From: Nitrincola alkalisediminis
GTDB taxonomy: Bacteria; Pseudomonadota; Gammaproteobacteria; Pseudomonadales; Balneatricaceae
Direction: 5' to 3'
Length of the DNA: 64,000 nucleotides
Assembly: GCF_009821115.1 (NCBI RefSeq)
Contig: NZ_VYTY01000001.1
Location: 372,001 to 436,000, forward strand
Positions 1 through 8,821 of the stretch are shown here, one piece after another. The notes under the pieces are model-generated. The model was not told the DNA's origin, searched no databases, and saw nothing but the letters and a program-made list of their open reading frames with translations. The translations under genes and the position numbers were made by a program. Numbering within the stretch: position 1 is the stretch's first letter; every line of letters starts with the position of its first letter.

Positions 1-1
1 G

Positions 2-460
2 TTAAAGCATGTTTGTTCTGATATGTCAGGAATGCATGCGGTCGTCGTTGGGCGCTCCAATATAGTGGGTAAGCCTATGGCCGCTTTGCTTTTGCAAGCC
101 AACTGTACGGTGACGCTGGTTCATTCAAAATCTCGTGATATTCAGTCTTTGTGTCAAATGGCGGATATTCTGGTTGCGGCTGTGGGGCGTCCGGAAATGA
201 TCAAACAAGACTGGGTTAAGCCAGGAGCCATTGTTATCGATGTCGGTATTAATCGTGTCGAAAAAGACGGCAGCACACGCTTGGTAGGAGATGTCGACTA
301 TGCGGACGTGTGGGATAGCGTCGAAGCGATTACGCCAGTTCCTGGTGGCGTGGGCCCCATGACCATTGCCATGCTTATGTCGAACACGGTGGAGGCAGCA
401 CAAAGGCAACACGCGCTCGTATCCATGAATAGGGTGGACGGATCGAGAGAATCTCCTTAA
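2..460 (+). CDS. folD: FolD, C-terminal part (5'-truncated by window edge)
   Basis: Bifunctional methylenetetrahydrofolate dehydrogenase/cyclohydrolase, a cytosolic enzyme of one-carbon metabolism that interconverts 5,10-methylene-, methenyl- and 10-formyl-THF. Only the NAD(P)-binding half is present. It shows the family motifs [29 protein letters not shown] and [16 protein letters not shown]. The frame is open from base 2 with no stop, and the family is about 285 residues long, so the internal ATG at 23 is not the start and roughly the first 130 residues lie outside the window. The C-terminus runs some 20 residues past the last conserved motif, which is ordinary. Identification is secure. 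Confidence 0.95.
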   Translation, partial: LKHVCSDMSGMHAVVVGRSNIVGKPMAALLLQANCTVTLVHSKSRDIQSLCQMADILVAAVGRPEMIKQDWVKPGAIVIDVGINRVEKDGSTRLVGDVDYADVWDSVEAITPVPGGVGPMTIAMLMSNTVEAAQRQHALVSMNRVDGSRESP

Positions 461-489
461 AGAAGCTGCGTTTTAATCGCTTTAAGGAG
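453..489 (+). other. inverted repeat at the folD 3' end
   Basis: A perfect 10-bp stem (453-462 with 480-489) with a 17-nt loop. The left arm covers the folD stop codon. No T-tract follows, so it is more likely an mRNA 3'-end stabiliser or a weak terminator than a classical intrinsic terminator. Confidence 0.5.
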
Positions 490-612
490 TTGTTAGTTGA
501 CAGCATTTGGCATAAGGTTAATACCCTTCAAGACGGCGTAAACTCGGCAAGCCGTGCTGGGTTTGCGTCTAGTATTTTGACTGAACTCAACCTTGCCTTT
601 AGGACGTTTCCA

Positions 613-1542
613 ATGTCAGAAAAATTCCGCCTTGTAACCCGTAGTGATTTCGATGGACTGGTGTGTGCTGCGCTGCTTAAACATCTCGATTTGATTGACG
701 ACATTCTTTTTGTCCATCCAAAAGATATGCAGGACGGTAAAATTGATATTACGGGCAAGGACATTACCACCAATTTACCCTATGTCCCTGGCTGTCATTT
801 GGCGTTTGATCACCATTTAAGTGAAACACTGCGCAATAAAGATCGCGCTGAACAACATATTATTGATCCAGATGCTCCATCTGCAGCACGCGTGGTTTGG
901 AAATACTACGGTGGTCATGATGCGTTTCCCGTGCATTGGGATGAAATGATGGAGGCCGTTGACAAAGGCGATGCGGCTCAATTTAGTGAAGACGAAGTGT
1001 TGAATCCGCAAGACTGGGTGTTGCTGAACTTTATTATGGATGCCCGCACAGGATTGGGGCGTTTTAGAGAGTTTCGAATTTCAAACTATCAGTTGATGAT
1101 GCAACTGATCGATTATTGCCGGAACCATACGATCACCGAGATTTTAGCGTTACCGGATGTGAAAGAGCGAACGGATCTTTACTTTGACCATGCTGAAAAA
1201 GCCAGAGAGCAGCTGACACGTTGCTGCAGGATTTACCAGAACCTGGTCGTCGTCGATCTGCGTGATGAAGAAACGATTTACGCGACGAATCGCTTTACAC
1301 TCTACGCCATGTATCCGGATACCAATATTTCAATCCATGTTATGTGGGGATTGAAGCAACAAAATACGGTGTTTGCCGTAGGGAAATCCATTCTAAATCG
1401 CAGCTCGAAAACCAATGTGGGCGAACTCTGCCTTGCCTACGGCGGTGGTGGGCACCTCAATGCTGGAACATGCCAAGTGGGCAATGATGAAGCGCAAGCT
1501 AAGCTTCAGGAAATGATTGTCAAAATCAATGCGGATGGTTGA
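613..1542 (+). CDS. DHH/DHHA1-family phosphoesterase
   Basis: A DHH-superfamily phosphoesterase of about 309 residues. The N-terminal DHH domain starts at once with a metal-binding SDFDG motif (near residue 11), followed by FDHHLSE (the DHH signature, near residue 60). The C-terminal DHHA1 substrate-binding domain carries the glycine-rich GGGGHLNAGTC motif. Relatives are annotated as exopolyphosphatase-like, or act on small nucleotides (NrnA, c-di-AMP or pApA hydrolases); the substrate cannot be told from sequence. I chose ATG 613 because AGGA lies 8 bases upstream and the DHH domain begins there. An in-frame TTG at 490 would add 41 residues with no family resemblance. It stands alone, with a terminator downstream. 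Confidence 0.8.
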   Translation: MSEKFRLVTRSDFDGLVCAALLKHLDLIDDILFVHPKDMQDGKIDITGKDITTNLPYVPGCHLAFDHHLSETLRNKDRAEQHIIDPDAPSAARVVWKYYGGHDAFPVHWDEMMEAVDKGDAAQFSEDEVLNPQDWVLLNFIMDARTGLGRFREFRISNYQLMMQLIDYCRNHTITEILALPDVKERTDLYFDHAEKAREQLTRCCRIYQNLVVVDLRDEETIYATNRFTLYAMYPDTNISIHVMWGLKQQNTVFAVGKSILNRSSKTNVGELCLAYGGGGHLNAGTCQVGNDEAQAKLQEMIVKINADG

Positions 1543-1551
1543 TGTTTGAGA

Positions 1552-1583
1552 ACCCGCGAACCTGGATATAGAGGTTCGCGGGT
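1552..1583 (+). terminator. strong hairpin after the DHH gene
   Basis: A perfect 12-bp GC-rich stem (1552-1563 with 1572-1583) and 8-nt loop begin 9 bases after the stop codon. Only a short T-rich stretch follows. It lies between convergent genes and could serve both directions. Confidence 0.65.
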
Positions 1584-1658
1584 GTGTCTTGATCCTTTGT
1601 GTTGCGTGTAATGGCTGTTCGCTCTACCAAAGCAGGGTCTATAACCACTCAGGAACCA

Positions 1659-2483
1659 CTAAAGAATACCACCGGAGATAGGCAGATTGACTCCGGTGAT
1701 ATAGCTTGAAGTATCACTCAATAAAAACGCAACCGCCCCCACGATTTCATTAATATGACCGTATCGACGCATGGGAATGGATTGAATCATTTGCTCTGCG
1801 ACGTTATCAGGGCAAGCATCAAAATATTGACTGCCCGCAGCGGCTTGTAATTCCACTTGACGTGTCCACATAAACCCCGGCCCCATATAAGCAGGTGAGA
1901 TCGCATTCACGCGTATTTGGTAGGGTGCTAAGTCTTTCGAGGCCGTCTGTGTCATGCCGATTAATGCGGCTTTTGAAGTTGCGTAGGCGATCATATTGGG
2001 TGGCCCCCCTACAGCGGCCATGCTCGCTGTATTTACGATTGCGCCACCTCCGTGAGTGATCATATGTCGTGCAATCGCACTCATGACGGTAAATGCCCCC
2101 GTTACATTGATATGCATGACTCTATTAAAGTCGTCTAGCGGGTAGGTGTGTGTTGGCGAAAAATGCCCTTGATAACCTGCATTATTAAAAAGTCCATGGA
2201 TAGGGCCCAGTGTATGGCTCAAGTGATCTATGGCATTTTTGACTTGCTCTGGATTCGTTACATCTGCAATAAAATAAGCGTTTGTGATCCCTTGTTGTGT
2301 TAGCGTCTTTGCAGCGGCTTGGGTTTTTTCTGGGTCTAGATCAAGTAAGCCTATACGTGCCCCTAAGTGTCCTAAATACTGCGCGGTGGCAAAACCTATA
2401 TCTCCCGCAGCTCCGGTAATCACAATTGTTTTTCCATGAAAATCAATGGCCGTTGGGTGAGCATGAGTGGCATTAGCGTCCAT
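1659..2483 (-). CDS. NAD-dependent xylitol dehydrogenase-like SDR
   Basis: A classical short-chain dehydrogenase of 274 residues that most resembles the Gluconobacter-type xylitol dehydrogenase (xylitol + NAD to D-xylulose). Family marks are the cofactor motif TGAAGDIG, NNAG, the catalytic Ser with YATSK (Tyr/Lys), and the distinctive subgroup stretches LFNNAGYQG, YMGPGFMW.RQVELQA and PMRRYG.INEI. An acidic LLDLD after strand 2 fits NAD preference. The ATG has AAGGA 5 bases upstream. It is transcribed away from the mtl operon across a 544-bp gap with a palindrome 38 bp upstream. The product D-xylulose would feed MtlY at 9535. Substrate is inferred from similarity recalled from memory and from context. 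Confidence 0.75.
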   Translation of the reverse strand: MDANATHAHPTAIDFHGKTIVITGAAGDIGFATAQYLGHLGARIGLLDLDPEKTQAAAKTLTQQGITNAYFIADVTNPEQVKNAIDHLSHTLGPIHGLFNNAGYQGHFSPTHTYPLDDFNRVMHINVTGAFTVMSAIARHMITHGGGAIVNTASMAAVGGPPNMIAYATSKAALIGMTQTASKDLAPYQIRVNAISPAYMGPGFMWTRQVELQAAAGSQYFDACPDNVAEQMIQSIPMRRYGHINEIVGAVAFLLSDTSSYITGVNLPISGGIL

Positions 2484-3027
2484 AGTATCCTTCGCTGAGT
2501 CTGTTTTTATTGTGGTGGGCTTAATTCGCTGTGCGAATTAATGATCGATTTTTCGAATCTCTTTTCAAACCTCTTCACACATCTTGGCTAAAAATAGGTG
2601 TTTAAACCACGCGCGAAAGTGAGTGGTTTCGATACTTTTTTGCTTTTCTTAAGAGTGCGACATCTGTCAATGAGGTTTGGGTGGGGTGGGGATTCCTCTT
2701 AATAGGCTTAATCTATGTGATAGCTTTTTTCATGAGGTACTAGGGCTTTTTATATTATTTTTTAGGTGGGTTTAATTGGTTTTTAATCATATGTGTTTGA
2801 TAATTAATTATTTTTTTGGTTGTTTTGAAAAGGGTTTTTCGGGTTGAGTAAAATGAGCTTGTGCAAAAAAGTACATATAATTGGTGAAATAAAGATTTGT
2901 TTATCTTTCGAGCAGAGAGTGTAATACCTAAGCTCTCTCTTCGGTGTAGCCAAAGCCATCACAGAAGACACACAAAAAATATAACAAACCCACTGACGAC
3001 TTGCGTCAGATAATGGAGAGACTTCTC
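2484..3027. promoter_or_regulatory. divergent control region between the xylitol dehydrogenase gene and mtlE
   Basis: An AT-rich 544-bp gap without a gene. A perfect -10 hexamer TATAAT stands at 2876-2881 facing mtlE, but no good -35 lies 17 bp upstream, as expected for an activator-dependent promoter. Directly upstream, 2860-2875 reads TGTGC-N6-GTACA, a weak CRP-like or AraC-like dyad. Past the predicted start, 2914-2938 can form a short AGAGAG/CTCTCT hairpin in the leader. The rest (about 2560-2850) shows T-rich runs but nothing I can name. Confidence 0.45.
2521..2541. promoter_or_regulatory. palindromic candidate operator upstream of the xylitol dehydrogenase gene
   Basis: A perfect 9-bp inverted repeat, TTAATTCGC-N3-GCGAATTAA, 38-58 bp upstream of the dehydrogenase start codon. 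Size and spacing suit a dimeric repressor or an AraC-type site. The binding protein is unknown; MtlR at 11145 is one candidate. Confidence 0.5.
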
Positions 3028-4344
3028 ATGAAACGTAGTTTTGTTCCAACATTACTTGCAGCTTCAATTGCCTTCACAACCCTACAAGCACAAGCGATGA
3101 CGACGGTGACTATTGGTACGGTTAACAATGGCGATATGATCCGTATGCAAGAACTCACGCCTGTTTTCGAAGCAGCGCACCCTGATATTAAATTGCAGTG
3201 GGTTGTACTTGAAGAAAACATATTGCGTCAACGGCTTACTACCGATATTGCCACAGGCAGTGGTCAGTTTGATGTGATGACGATTGGCAGTTATGAAGTC
3301 CCTATTTGGGGAAAGCAAAACTGGCTGGTTTCGCTTGAAAACCTTCCTGATGATTATGATGTGGATGATTTGTTTCCCTCCGTTAGGGAGGGTTTATCGC
3401 ATGAGGGCGCTCTTTATGCCTTGCCCTTCTATGCTGAAAGTTCAATGACCTATTACCGTCAAGACCTGTTTGAAGAGGCGGGGCTGAACATGCCAGATCG
3501 CCCAACTTGGCATCAAATCCGAGACTACGCTGTTGCGCTGCACAAACCTCAGCAAGAGCAGTATGGTATTTGCCTGCGTGGCAAAGCTGGCTGGGGCGAA
3601 AACATGGCTTTAATATCCACAGTTGCAAATGCGTTTGGTGCCCGTTGGTTTGATGAAAAATGGCAGGCTGAATTTGAAGGTGAGGAATGGACAAATGCGT
3701 TAAGTTTTTATGTTGATTTACTGGGCAACTATGGCCCGCCAGGTGCATCTTCAAATGGCTTTAATGAAAACCTTGCTCTGTTTAACTCGGGCAAGTGTGC
3801 CATGTGGGTCGATGCGACTGTCGCGGGTTCGTTTGTGACCGATCCTTCACAAAGCAGCGTGCATGAGCACATAGGTTTTGCATTAGCGCCAATGCAAGTC
3901 ACTGAGCAGGGCGCAGGCTGGTTATGGGCCTGGAGTTTAGCGATTCCGGTAAGTTCTAACGTAAAAGAAGCAGCACAAACCTTTATTACTTGGGCAACGT
4001 CTAAAGCCTACAGTGATTTGGTGGCCGAGCGCTATGGGATTGCCAATATCCCGCCTGGCACACGTCAATCAACCTATGAAAACCCCGCCTATTTGGAGGC
4101 GGCAAGCTTTGCCACAACCACGCTTGAATCTATGAATAAGGCTGACCCTGTAAATTCAACCCTAAAACCGTCGCCTTATACAGGTGTTCAGTTTGTGGCT
4201 ATTCCTGAGTTTCAGGCGATAGGGACTCAAGTCGGACGCATGTTTGCAGGTGCGTTAGCGGGGCAAAGCAGCGTTGCAGCCGCATTAAGCAGTGCCCAAG
4301 CGGCCACACAGCGGTCGATGGCGCGCGCTGGCTATCACAAGTAG
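3028..4344 (+). CDS. mtlE: polyol ABC transporter, periplasmic binding protein MtlE/SmoE-type
   Basis: Extracellular solute-binding protein (family 1) of a sugar-alcohol importer, expected to deliver mannitol, sorbitol or arabitol to MtlFGK. The chosen ATG at 3028 gives 438 residues: a signal peptide with a Lys-Arg start, a hydrophobic core and an AQA cleavage site near residue 23, then a mature periplasmic domain. Upstream starts (TTG 3001, ATG 3013) are less good, because GGAGAG at 3015-3020 is well spaced only for 3028. It is the first gene of mtlEFGKD-HAD-mtlY, the order known from Pseudomonas fluorescens. A terminator-like hairpin follows directly, which probably keeps its mRNA more abundant than the permease message. 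The exact polyol is inferred. Confidence 0.8.
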   Translation: MKRSFVPTLLAASIAFTTLQAQAMTTVTIGTVNNGDMIRMQELTPVFEAAHPDIKLQWVVLEENILRQRLTTDIATGSGQFDVMTIGSYEVPIWGKQNWLVSLENLPDDYDVDDLFPSVREGLSHEGALYALPFYAESSMTYYRQDLFEEAGLNMPDRPTWHQIRDYAVALHKPQQEQYGICLRGKAGWGENMALISTVANAFGARWFDEKWQAEFEGEEWTNALSFYVDLLGNYGPPGASSNGFNENLALFNSGKCAMWVDATVAGSFVTDPSQSSVHEHIGFALAPMQVTEQGAGWLWAWSLAIPVSSNVKEAAQTFITWATSKAYSDLVAERYGIANIPPGTRQSTYENPAYLEAASFATTTLESMNKADPVNSTLKPSPYTGVQFVAIPEFQAIGTQVGRMFAGALAGQSSVAAALSSAQAATQRSMARAGYHK

Positions 4345-4350
4345 TTGTTT

Positions 4351-4383
4351 AAGTGCCAGAGGGGTCGCCTCTGGCACTTTTAT
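4351..4383 (+). terminator. intercistronic hairpin with T-tract, mtlE/mtlF
   Basis: A perfect 12-bp stem (4351-4362 with 4368-4379), 5-nt loop, followed by TTTTAT. It begins 6 bases after the mtlE stop and lies inside the operon, so it should act as a partial terminator or a 3' mRNA-protecting structure. Confidence 0.8.
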
Positions 4384-4409
4384 AATAAGAAATCTAAAGA
4401 GCACTCCGT

Positions 4410-5354
4410 ATGAATACGTCAAGTTTGCCAGTCGAACATTCGGCCCAGGCTGAAGAGTCTTCGCAGTCAGTCCAAAGTCAACGTCGTCGTAAAAGCAAGA
4501 TAAGTCTAGCGATGGTGTCACCCTCTGTAGTGGTGTTGCTTGCATGGATGATTATCCCTCTGTCGATGACAATCTATTTTTCATTTATTCGTTATAACCT
4601 CCTGTACCCAGGTGATGAAGGGTTTGTTGGCTTAGAAAACTATTATTACTTTATGACGGATGCGGGTTTTACCGCGGGTTTAACCAACACTTTGTGGCTA
4701 GTGGGTTCTGTGTTGTTGATCAGTGTGGTGTTGGGCGTGCTCATTGCTATTTTGGTCGATAACATGTTTTGGGGGAGAGGGATTGTTCGAGTTTTATTAA
4801 TTTCCCCCTTTTTTATTATGCCGACTGTTTCGGCCTTGGTTTGGAAAAATCTTTTATTAAATCCTGTCTCGGGTGTGTTTGCTGCCATTTGGAATTTCTT
4901 CGGTGCAACGCCGATTGACTGGTTCACCCATTATCCCTTAGGCGCCATTATTATGATTGTCTCGTGGCAATGGGTTCCATTTGCTGTGCTGATGTTGATG
5001 ACCGCCATGCAGTCATTGGATCAAGAACAAAAAGATGCCGCACGTTTAGACGGGGCCGGTCCTATCGCGATTTTCTGGCACATTACCTTGCCTCACCTGA
5101 TGCGCCCGATTGCTGTGGTCGTCATGATTGAGACTATTTTTCTGCTGGCGATCTTTGCCGAAATATTTACCACCACGGGTGGAGGTCCGGGTTACGAAAC
5201 CACCAATCTGGCGTTTTTGATCTACACCCAAGCCTTACTTGAGTTTGATGTAGGTGTGGCATCCGCAGGTGGACTGATTGCAGTTGTCATTGCCAACATT
5301 GCCGCCTTTATGCTGATTCGAATCGTTGGCAAAAGCCTGACTGAAAAACATTAA
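4410..5354 (+). CDS. mtlF: polyol ABC transporter permease MtlF-type
   Basis: Inner-membrane permease of the MalF/UgpA type, 314 residues. After a charged cytoplasmic N-terminus of about 35 residues come six predicted membrane segments, the first near residues 37-60. The EAA loop that docks the ATPase is visible as DAARLDGAGP followed by LPHLMRP. It pairs with MtlG as the translocation channel. AAAGAG lies 9 bases before the ATG. It is separated from mtlE only by the hairpin at 4351 and runs on to mtlG with a 16-bp gap. Family assignment is firm; polyol specificity rests on the operon. Confidence 0.85.
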   Translation: MNTSSLPVEHSAQAEESSQSVQSQRRRKSKISLAMVSPSVVVLLAWMIIPLSMTIYFSFIRYNLLYPGDEGFVGLENYYYFMTDAGFTAGLTNTLWLVGSVLLISVVLGVLIAILVDNMFWGRGIVRVLLISPFFIMPTVSALVWKNLLLNPVSGVFAAIWNFFGATPIDWFTHYPLGAIIMIVSWQWVPFAVLMLMTAMQSLDQEQKDAARLDGAGPIAIFWHITLPHLMRPIAVVVMIETIFLLAIFAEIFTTTGGGPGYETTNLAFLIYTQALLEFDVGVASAGGLIAVVIANIAAFMLIRIVGKSLTEKH

Positions 5355-5370
5355 TAGCGGGAAAAAAACA

Positions 5371-6204
5371 ATGCTTACATTAAAACAAACCCGTCAGTTA
5401 CGCACTTTCTTATTGGGCAGTCTTGCGTGGATTGTCGCGCTCCTTGTCTTCTTTCCAATTTTTTGGATGCTGCTGACCAGTTTTAAAACCGAGTTGGATG
5501 CCTTTTCATCGCCGCCACAACTCTTTTTTACACCAACCTTCGAAAACTATATTCAGGTTGATAGTCGCAGTAACTATTTTCACTACGCAATGAACTCGGT
5601 AGTGGTGTCCTTTGGGGCGACCTTTTTAGGCATGCTCTTGGCTATTCCTGCCGCGTATTCCATGGCTTTTTTTGAAACCAAGCGTACCAAAGGAACCTTG
5701 CTTTGGATGTTGTCGACCAAGATGCTGCCTCCGGTCGGGGTACTGGTTCCAATTTACCTGATCTTTAAGGATGTGGGTCTTTTGGATACACGCACGGGCC
5801 TGATTTTGATTTACACCTTGATCAATCTGCCGATCATGGTCTGGATGCTGTACACCTACTTCAAGGAAATACCCAAGGATATTCTAGAGGCTGCCCGTCT
5901 TGATGGTGCGACACCCATGCAAGAAATACTGCGGGTGTTATTGCCTATCTCTAAAGGTGGGATTGCTTCAACTTTATTGCTGTCGTTGATTCTGTGTTGG
6001 AATGAAGCCTTCTGGTCATTGAATTTAACCGCATCGTCTGCAGCCCCCTTAACCGCATTAGTTGCATCTTACTCCAGTCCAGAAGGTTTGTTCTGGGCGA
6101 AACTATCTGCAGTATCGACCTTGGCCTGCGCGCCGATTCTCATTTTTGGCTGGTTTAGTCAAAAGCAACTGGTTCGTGGTTTATCGTTTGGCGCGGTCAA
6201 ATAA
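5371..6204 (+). CDS. mtlG: polyol ABC transporter permease MtlG-type
   Basis: Inner-membrane permease of the MalG/UgpE type, 277 residues with six predicted membrane helices. The EAA motif reads EAARLDGATPMQEI with a following LLPISKGG. It forms a heterodimer with MtlF. A good GCGGG/GGGAAA purine stretch precedes the ATG, and mtlK follows after 12 bp, so the three transporter genes are co-translated. The phrase STKMLPP in the middle is typical of the SmoG/MtlG branch of the MalG family, in line with a polyol substrate. Confidence 0.85.
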   Translation: MLTLKQTRQLRTFLLGSLAWIVALLVFFPIFWMLLTSFKTELDAFSSPPQLFFTPTFENYIQVDSRSNYFHYAMNSVVVSFGATFLGMLLAIPAAYSMAFFETKRTKGTLLWMLSTKMLPPVGVLVPIYLIFKDVGLLDTRTGLILIYTLINLPIMVWMLYTYFKEIPKDILEAARLDGATPMQEILRVLLPISKGGIASTLLLSLILCWNEAFWSLNLTASSAAPLTALVASYSSPEGLFWAKLSAVSTLACAPILIFGWFSQKQLVRGLSFGAVK

Positions 6205-6216
6205 TTGAGGTGACGT

Positions 6217-7317
6217 ATGTCTGATCTGACAATAAAAAATCTAAAAAAAGTGTTTGAAGGTCTCGAAATCATTAAAGGGATCGATCTCGACATTCGTGAT
6301 CACGAGTTTGTCGTATTTGTGGGGCCGTCGGGCTGTGGTAAGTCGACCTTATTGCGTTTAATCGCGGGTCTTGAGGAGGTGACCAGCGGTCACATTTACT
6401 TAGACGATAAAGAGATTACTGACATAGCACCCGCTAAGCGTGATTTGGCGATGGTGTTTCAGACCTATGCGTTGTATCCGCATATGACGGTCCGTAAAAA
6501 TATGTCATTTGCACTGGACTTAGCTGGCATCGATAAAAAAGAGGTGGAGGCTAAGGTCAATGAGGCCGCCAGAATACTGGAGTTAGAGCCCTTGCTTGAA
6601 CGTAAACCGAAAGCCTTGTCAGGGGGACAGCGTCAACGGGTCGCGATAGGGCGTGCGATTGTTCGCCACCCTAAGATTTTTTTGTTCGATGAACCCTTAT
6701 CCAATCTTGATGCGGCGCTTAGAGTCCAAATGCGTCTGGAATTGGCACGTCTGCATCAAGAGCTGAATGCGACCATGATTTATGTAACACATGATCAAGT
6801 TGAAGCCATGACGCTGGCGGATAAAGTGGTTGTCTTAAATGCAGGGCGAGTGGAGCAGGTGGGCAGTCCGTTAACGCTCTATCATCACCCCGTGAATCGC
6901 TTTGTTGCTGGGTTTATTGGCACACCTAAAATGGGATTTTTAAAGGCGAAGGTGGAATCCGTTAATGCAGGTGGTGTTCTAGTTTCATTGTCTTGCGGCC
7001 ATCAAGTTGAGATTGCGGTAAAGGGGGAGCATTTACAAAGAGGCAGTCGTGTAACGCTGGGTGTTCGACCCGAGCACTTGCGTATCACGGCGGCCAGTGA
7101 TTCTACTTTTAAAGCGAAGCTGACCGTATCAGAGCATCTCGGTGCCGACACCTTTTGTTACGTCGAGACAGCCGATCAGGAGGTTTTAACAGTCCGAGCT
7201 GCGGGCCATTTTCAGATGAAGTTTGGTTCAGACATAGGATTGGAGTTGGATGTTCAGCAATGTCATCTATTCGATGATCAAGATCGCACGCTGGCTCGCA
7301 TCACAACACCTCTTTAA
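6217..7317 (+). CDS. mtlK: polyol ABC transporter ATPase MtlK-type
   Basis: ATP-binding subunit of the MalK/UgpC class, 366 residues, cytoplasmic. Walker [10 protein letters not shown] near residue 36, Q-loop with TYALYPHM, ABC signature [14 protein letters not shown], Walker [12 protein letters not shown] and the switch His in VTHDQ are all present. The C-terminal third is a regulatory TOBE/OB domain (VRPEHL). GAGGTGACGT precedes the ATG. It powers MtlEFG import. A second ATPase of the same class (12146) belongs to the neighbouring gts system, and these ATPases are sometimes interchangeable between systems. Confidence 0.88.
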   Translation: MSDLTIKNLKKVFEGLEIIKGIDLDIRDHEFVVFVGPSGCGKSTLLRLIAGLEEVTSGHIYLDDKEITDIAPAKRDLAMVFQTYALYPHMTVRKNMSFALDLAGIDKKEVEAKVNEAARILELEPLLERKPKALSGGQRQRVAIGRAIVRHPKIFLFDEPLSNLDAALRVQMRLELARLHQELNATMIYVTHDQVEAMTLADKVVVLNAGRVEQVGSPLTLYHHPVNRFVAGFIGTPKMGFLKAKVESVNAGGVLVSLSCGHQVEIAVKGEHLQRGSRVTLGVRPEHLRITAASDSTFKAKLTVSEHLGADTFCYVETADQEVLTVRAAGHFQMKFGSDIGLELDVQQCHLFDDQDRTLARITTPL

Positions 7318-7342
7318 CTCGATGATACATTAGGGATTTAAT

Positions 7343-8815
7343 ATGAAGTTATCACAACAACATCTTGCTGATTTACCTGCCAGCATGATCAGTCCTACGT
7401 ATGACCGTTTGGTTTGTCGCGCGGGTATTTTGCACATCGGAGTCGGTGGTTTTCATCGTGCCCATCAAGCCATTTACACCGAAGCTCTCTTGAATCAAGG
7501 GTTGGCCCTGCATTGGGGGATTTGCGGTGCTGGCGTTAGGGAGTCCGACCGCGCAATGAAAGAGGCTCTTGAGTCTCAGGATTACCTGTATACATTAATA
7601 GAGCTTGGCGCAACCAATGAGGTTAAGATGCAAGTTGTGGGCGTTATTACAGAATTTATACTCGCGCAAGATTCAGTAGACGCATTTATTCAACGCCTTA
7701 GCGATCCTGATATTCGTATTGTGTCGTTGACGGTGACAGAAGGTGGCTATTTTACAGACGACACCACTGGTAAGTTTAAAGATCAGGATCCCGATATTTT
7801 GGCAGACTTGGCCCAGCCTGACGCCCCCAAAACCCTAGTGGGTTTACTCTGCCAAGGATTAAAGCGTCGGATGCAAGCAGGTATTCCACCTTTTACGGTG
7901 ATGTCTTGCGACAATCTGCCTCATAACGGAGATGTGGCTCGAAAGGCTGTTTTAGGCTATGCCTCTTTGCTGGATACCCAGTTAATGAATTGGATTGCAG
8001 ACAATGTCACCTTCCCCAATGGCATGGTGGATCGCATCACTCCCATGACAAGTCAGGCACATAAACAGCAGTTATTTGACAGCACCGGAGTAGAGGATGT
8101 ATGGCCAGTTGTCGCCGAGCCTTTTTTACAGTGGGTCGTGGAAGATAAATTTTGCAATGGCCGTCCTGAATGGGAAGTGGTGGGTGTGCAGTTCACACAG
8201 GACGTCACCCCGTATGAGACGATGAAAATTGGTTTGCTCAATGGCAGTCATCTCGCCATGACGTTTTTAGGAACTCTATTAGGATACGAGTTTGCGCATC
8301 AAACCATGGAGGATGAGGATCTTCGTCGTTTTGTCGAAAATTACATGGATCATGATGTCACCCCTTTATTGGCCGAGGTGCCGGGCATTAATTTAACGGA
8401 ATACAAGCAGACCTTAATTGAGCGTTTCTCCAACCCTGCAATTTGCGATCAGTTAACACGAATCTGTTCCGATGCCGCCGCGAAGTTCCCTAAGTTTGTG
8501 TTTCCGACATTGCGCGGATTGATTGCTGAAAATAAACCTTTGGAGCGCGTAGCTTTGATTGTCGCAGCTTGGACACACTATCTGCATGGAAAAAATGAAT
8601 TAGGTCAAACCTATCCCATTTTGGACCCGAAATTAGCAATTTTGCAGCGTGCAATTGCTCAGCCAGAGACGTGTGTCACACAAATGCTTGAAATATACGA
8701 TATATTTGGTGACGATCTGCCCTCATCAAACACGTTTGTTGAGGCCTATCAAACTCAACTGTCACGCTTGCAAACACAAGGCGTGAGAGCAACGCTTAAA
8801 CAACTGATCGGATAA
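7343..8815 (+). CDS. mtlD: mannitol/arabitol 2-dehydrogenase family (MtlD)
   Basis: Long-chain polyol dehydrogenase of 490 residues, the usual length for the Pseudomonas mannitol 2-dehydrogenase (about 493). The N-terminal Rossmann half begins HIGVGGFHRAHQA. The catalytic Lys/Asn/His of the family are seen in MKIGLLNGSHLAM (near residues 294-306). It oxidises D-mannitol to D-fructose and, in relatives, D-arabitol to D-xylulose and sorbitol to fructose, with NAD. AGGGA precedes the ATG. Because the operon carries xylulokinase but no fructokinase, D-arabitol may be the main physiological substrate; that is inference. Confidence 0.85.
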   Translation: MKLSQQHLADLPASMISPTYDRLVCRAGILHIGVGGFHRAHQAIYTEALLNQGLALHWGICGAGVRESDRAMKEALESQDYLYTLIELGATNEVKMQVVGVITEFILAQDSVDAFIQRLSDPDIRIVSLTVTEGGYFTDDTTGKFKDQDPDILADLAQPDAPKTLVGLLCQGLKRRMQAGIPPFTVMSCDNLPHNGDVARKAVLGYASLLDTQLMNWIADNVTFPNGMVDRITPMTSQAHKQQLFDSTGVEDVWPVVAEPFLQWVVEDKFCNGRPEWEVVGVQFTQDVTPYETMKIGLLNGSHLAMTFLGTLLGYEFAHQTMEDEDLRRFVENYMDHDVTPLLAEVPGINLTEYKQTLIERFSNPAICDQLTRICSDAAAKFPKFVFPTLRGLIAENKPLERVALIVAAWTHYLHGKNELGQTYPILDPKLAILQRAIAQPETCVTQMLEIYDIFGDDLPSSNTFVEAYQTQLSRLQTQGVRATLKQLIG

Positions 8816-8821
8816 TTACCT

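Noticed and set aside
490-612. Longer DHH protein from a TTG start
   Set aside because: The added 41 residues do not belong to the family, and AGGA is well placed for ATG 613.
2860-2875. CRP site in front of mtlE
   Set aside because: TGTGC-N6-GTACA has only partial symmetry and deviates from TGTGA-N6-TCACA; kept as a weak note only.
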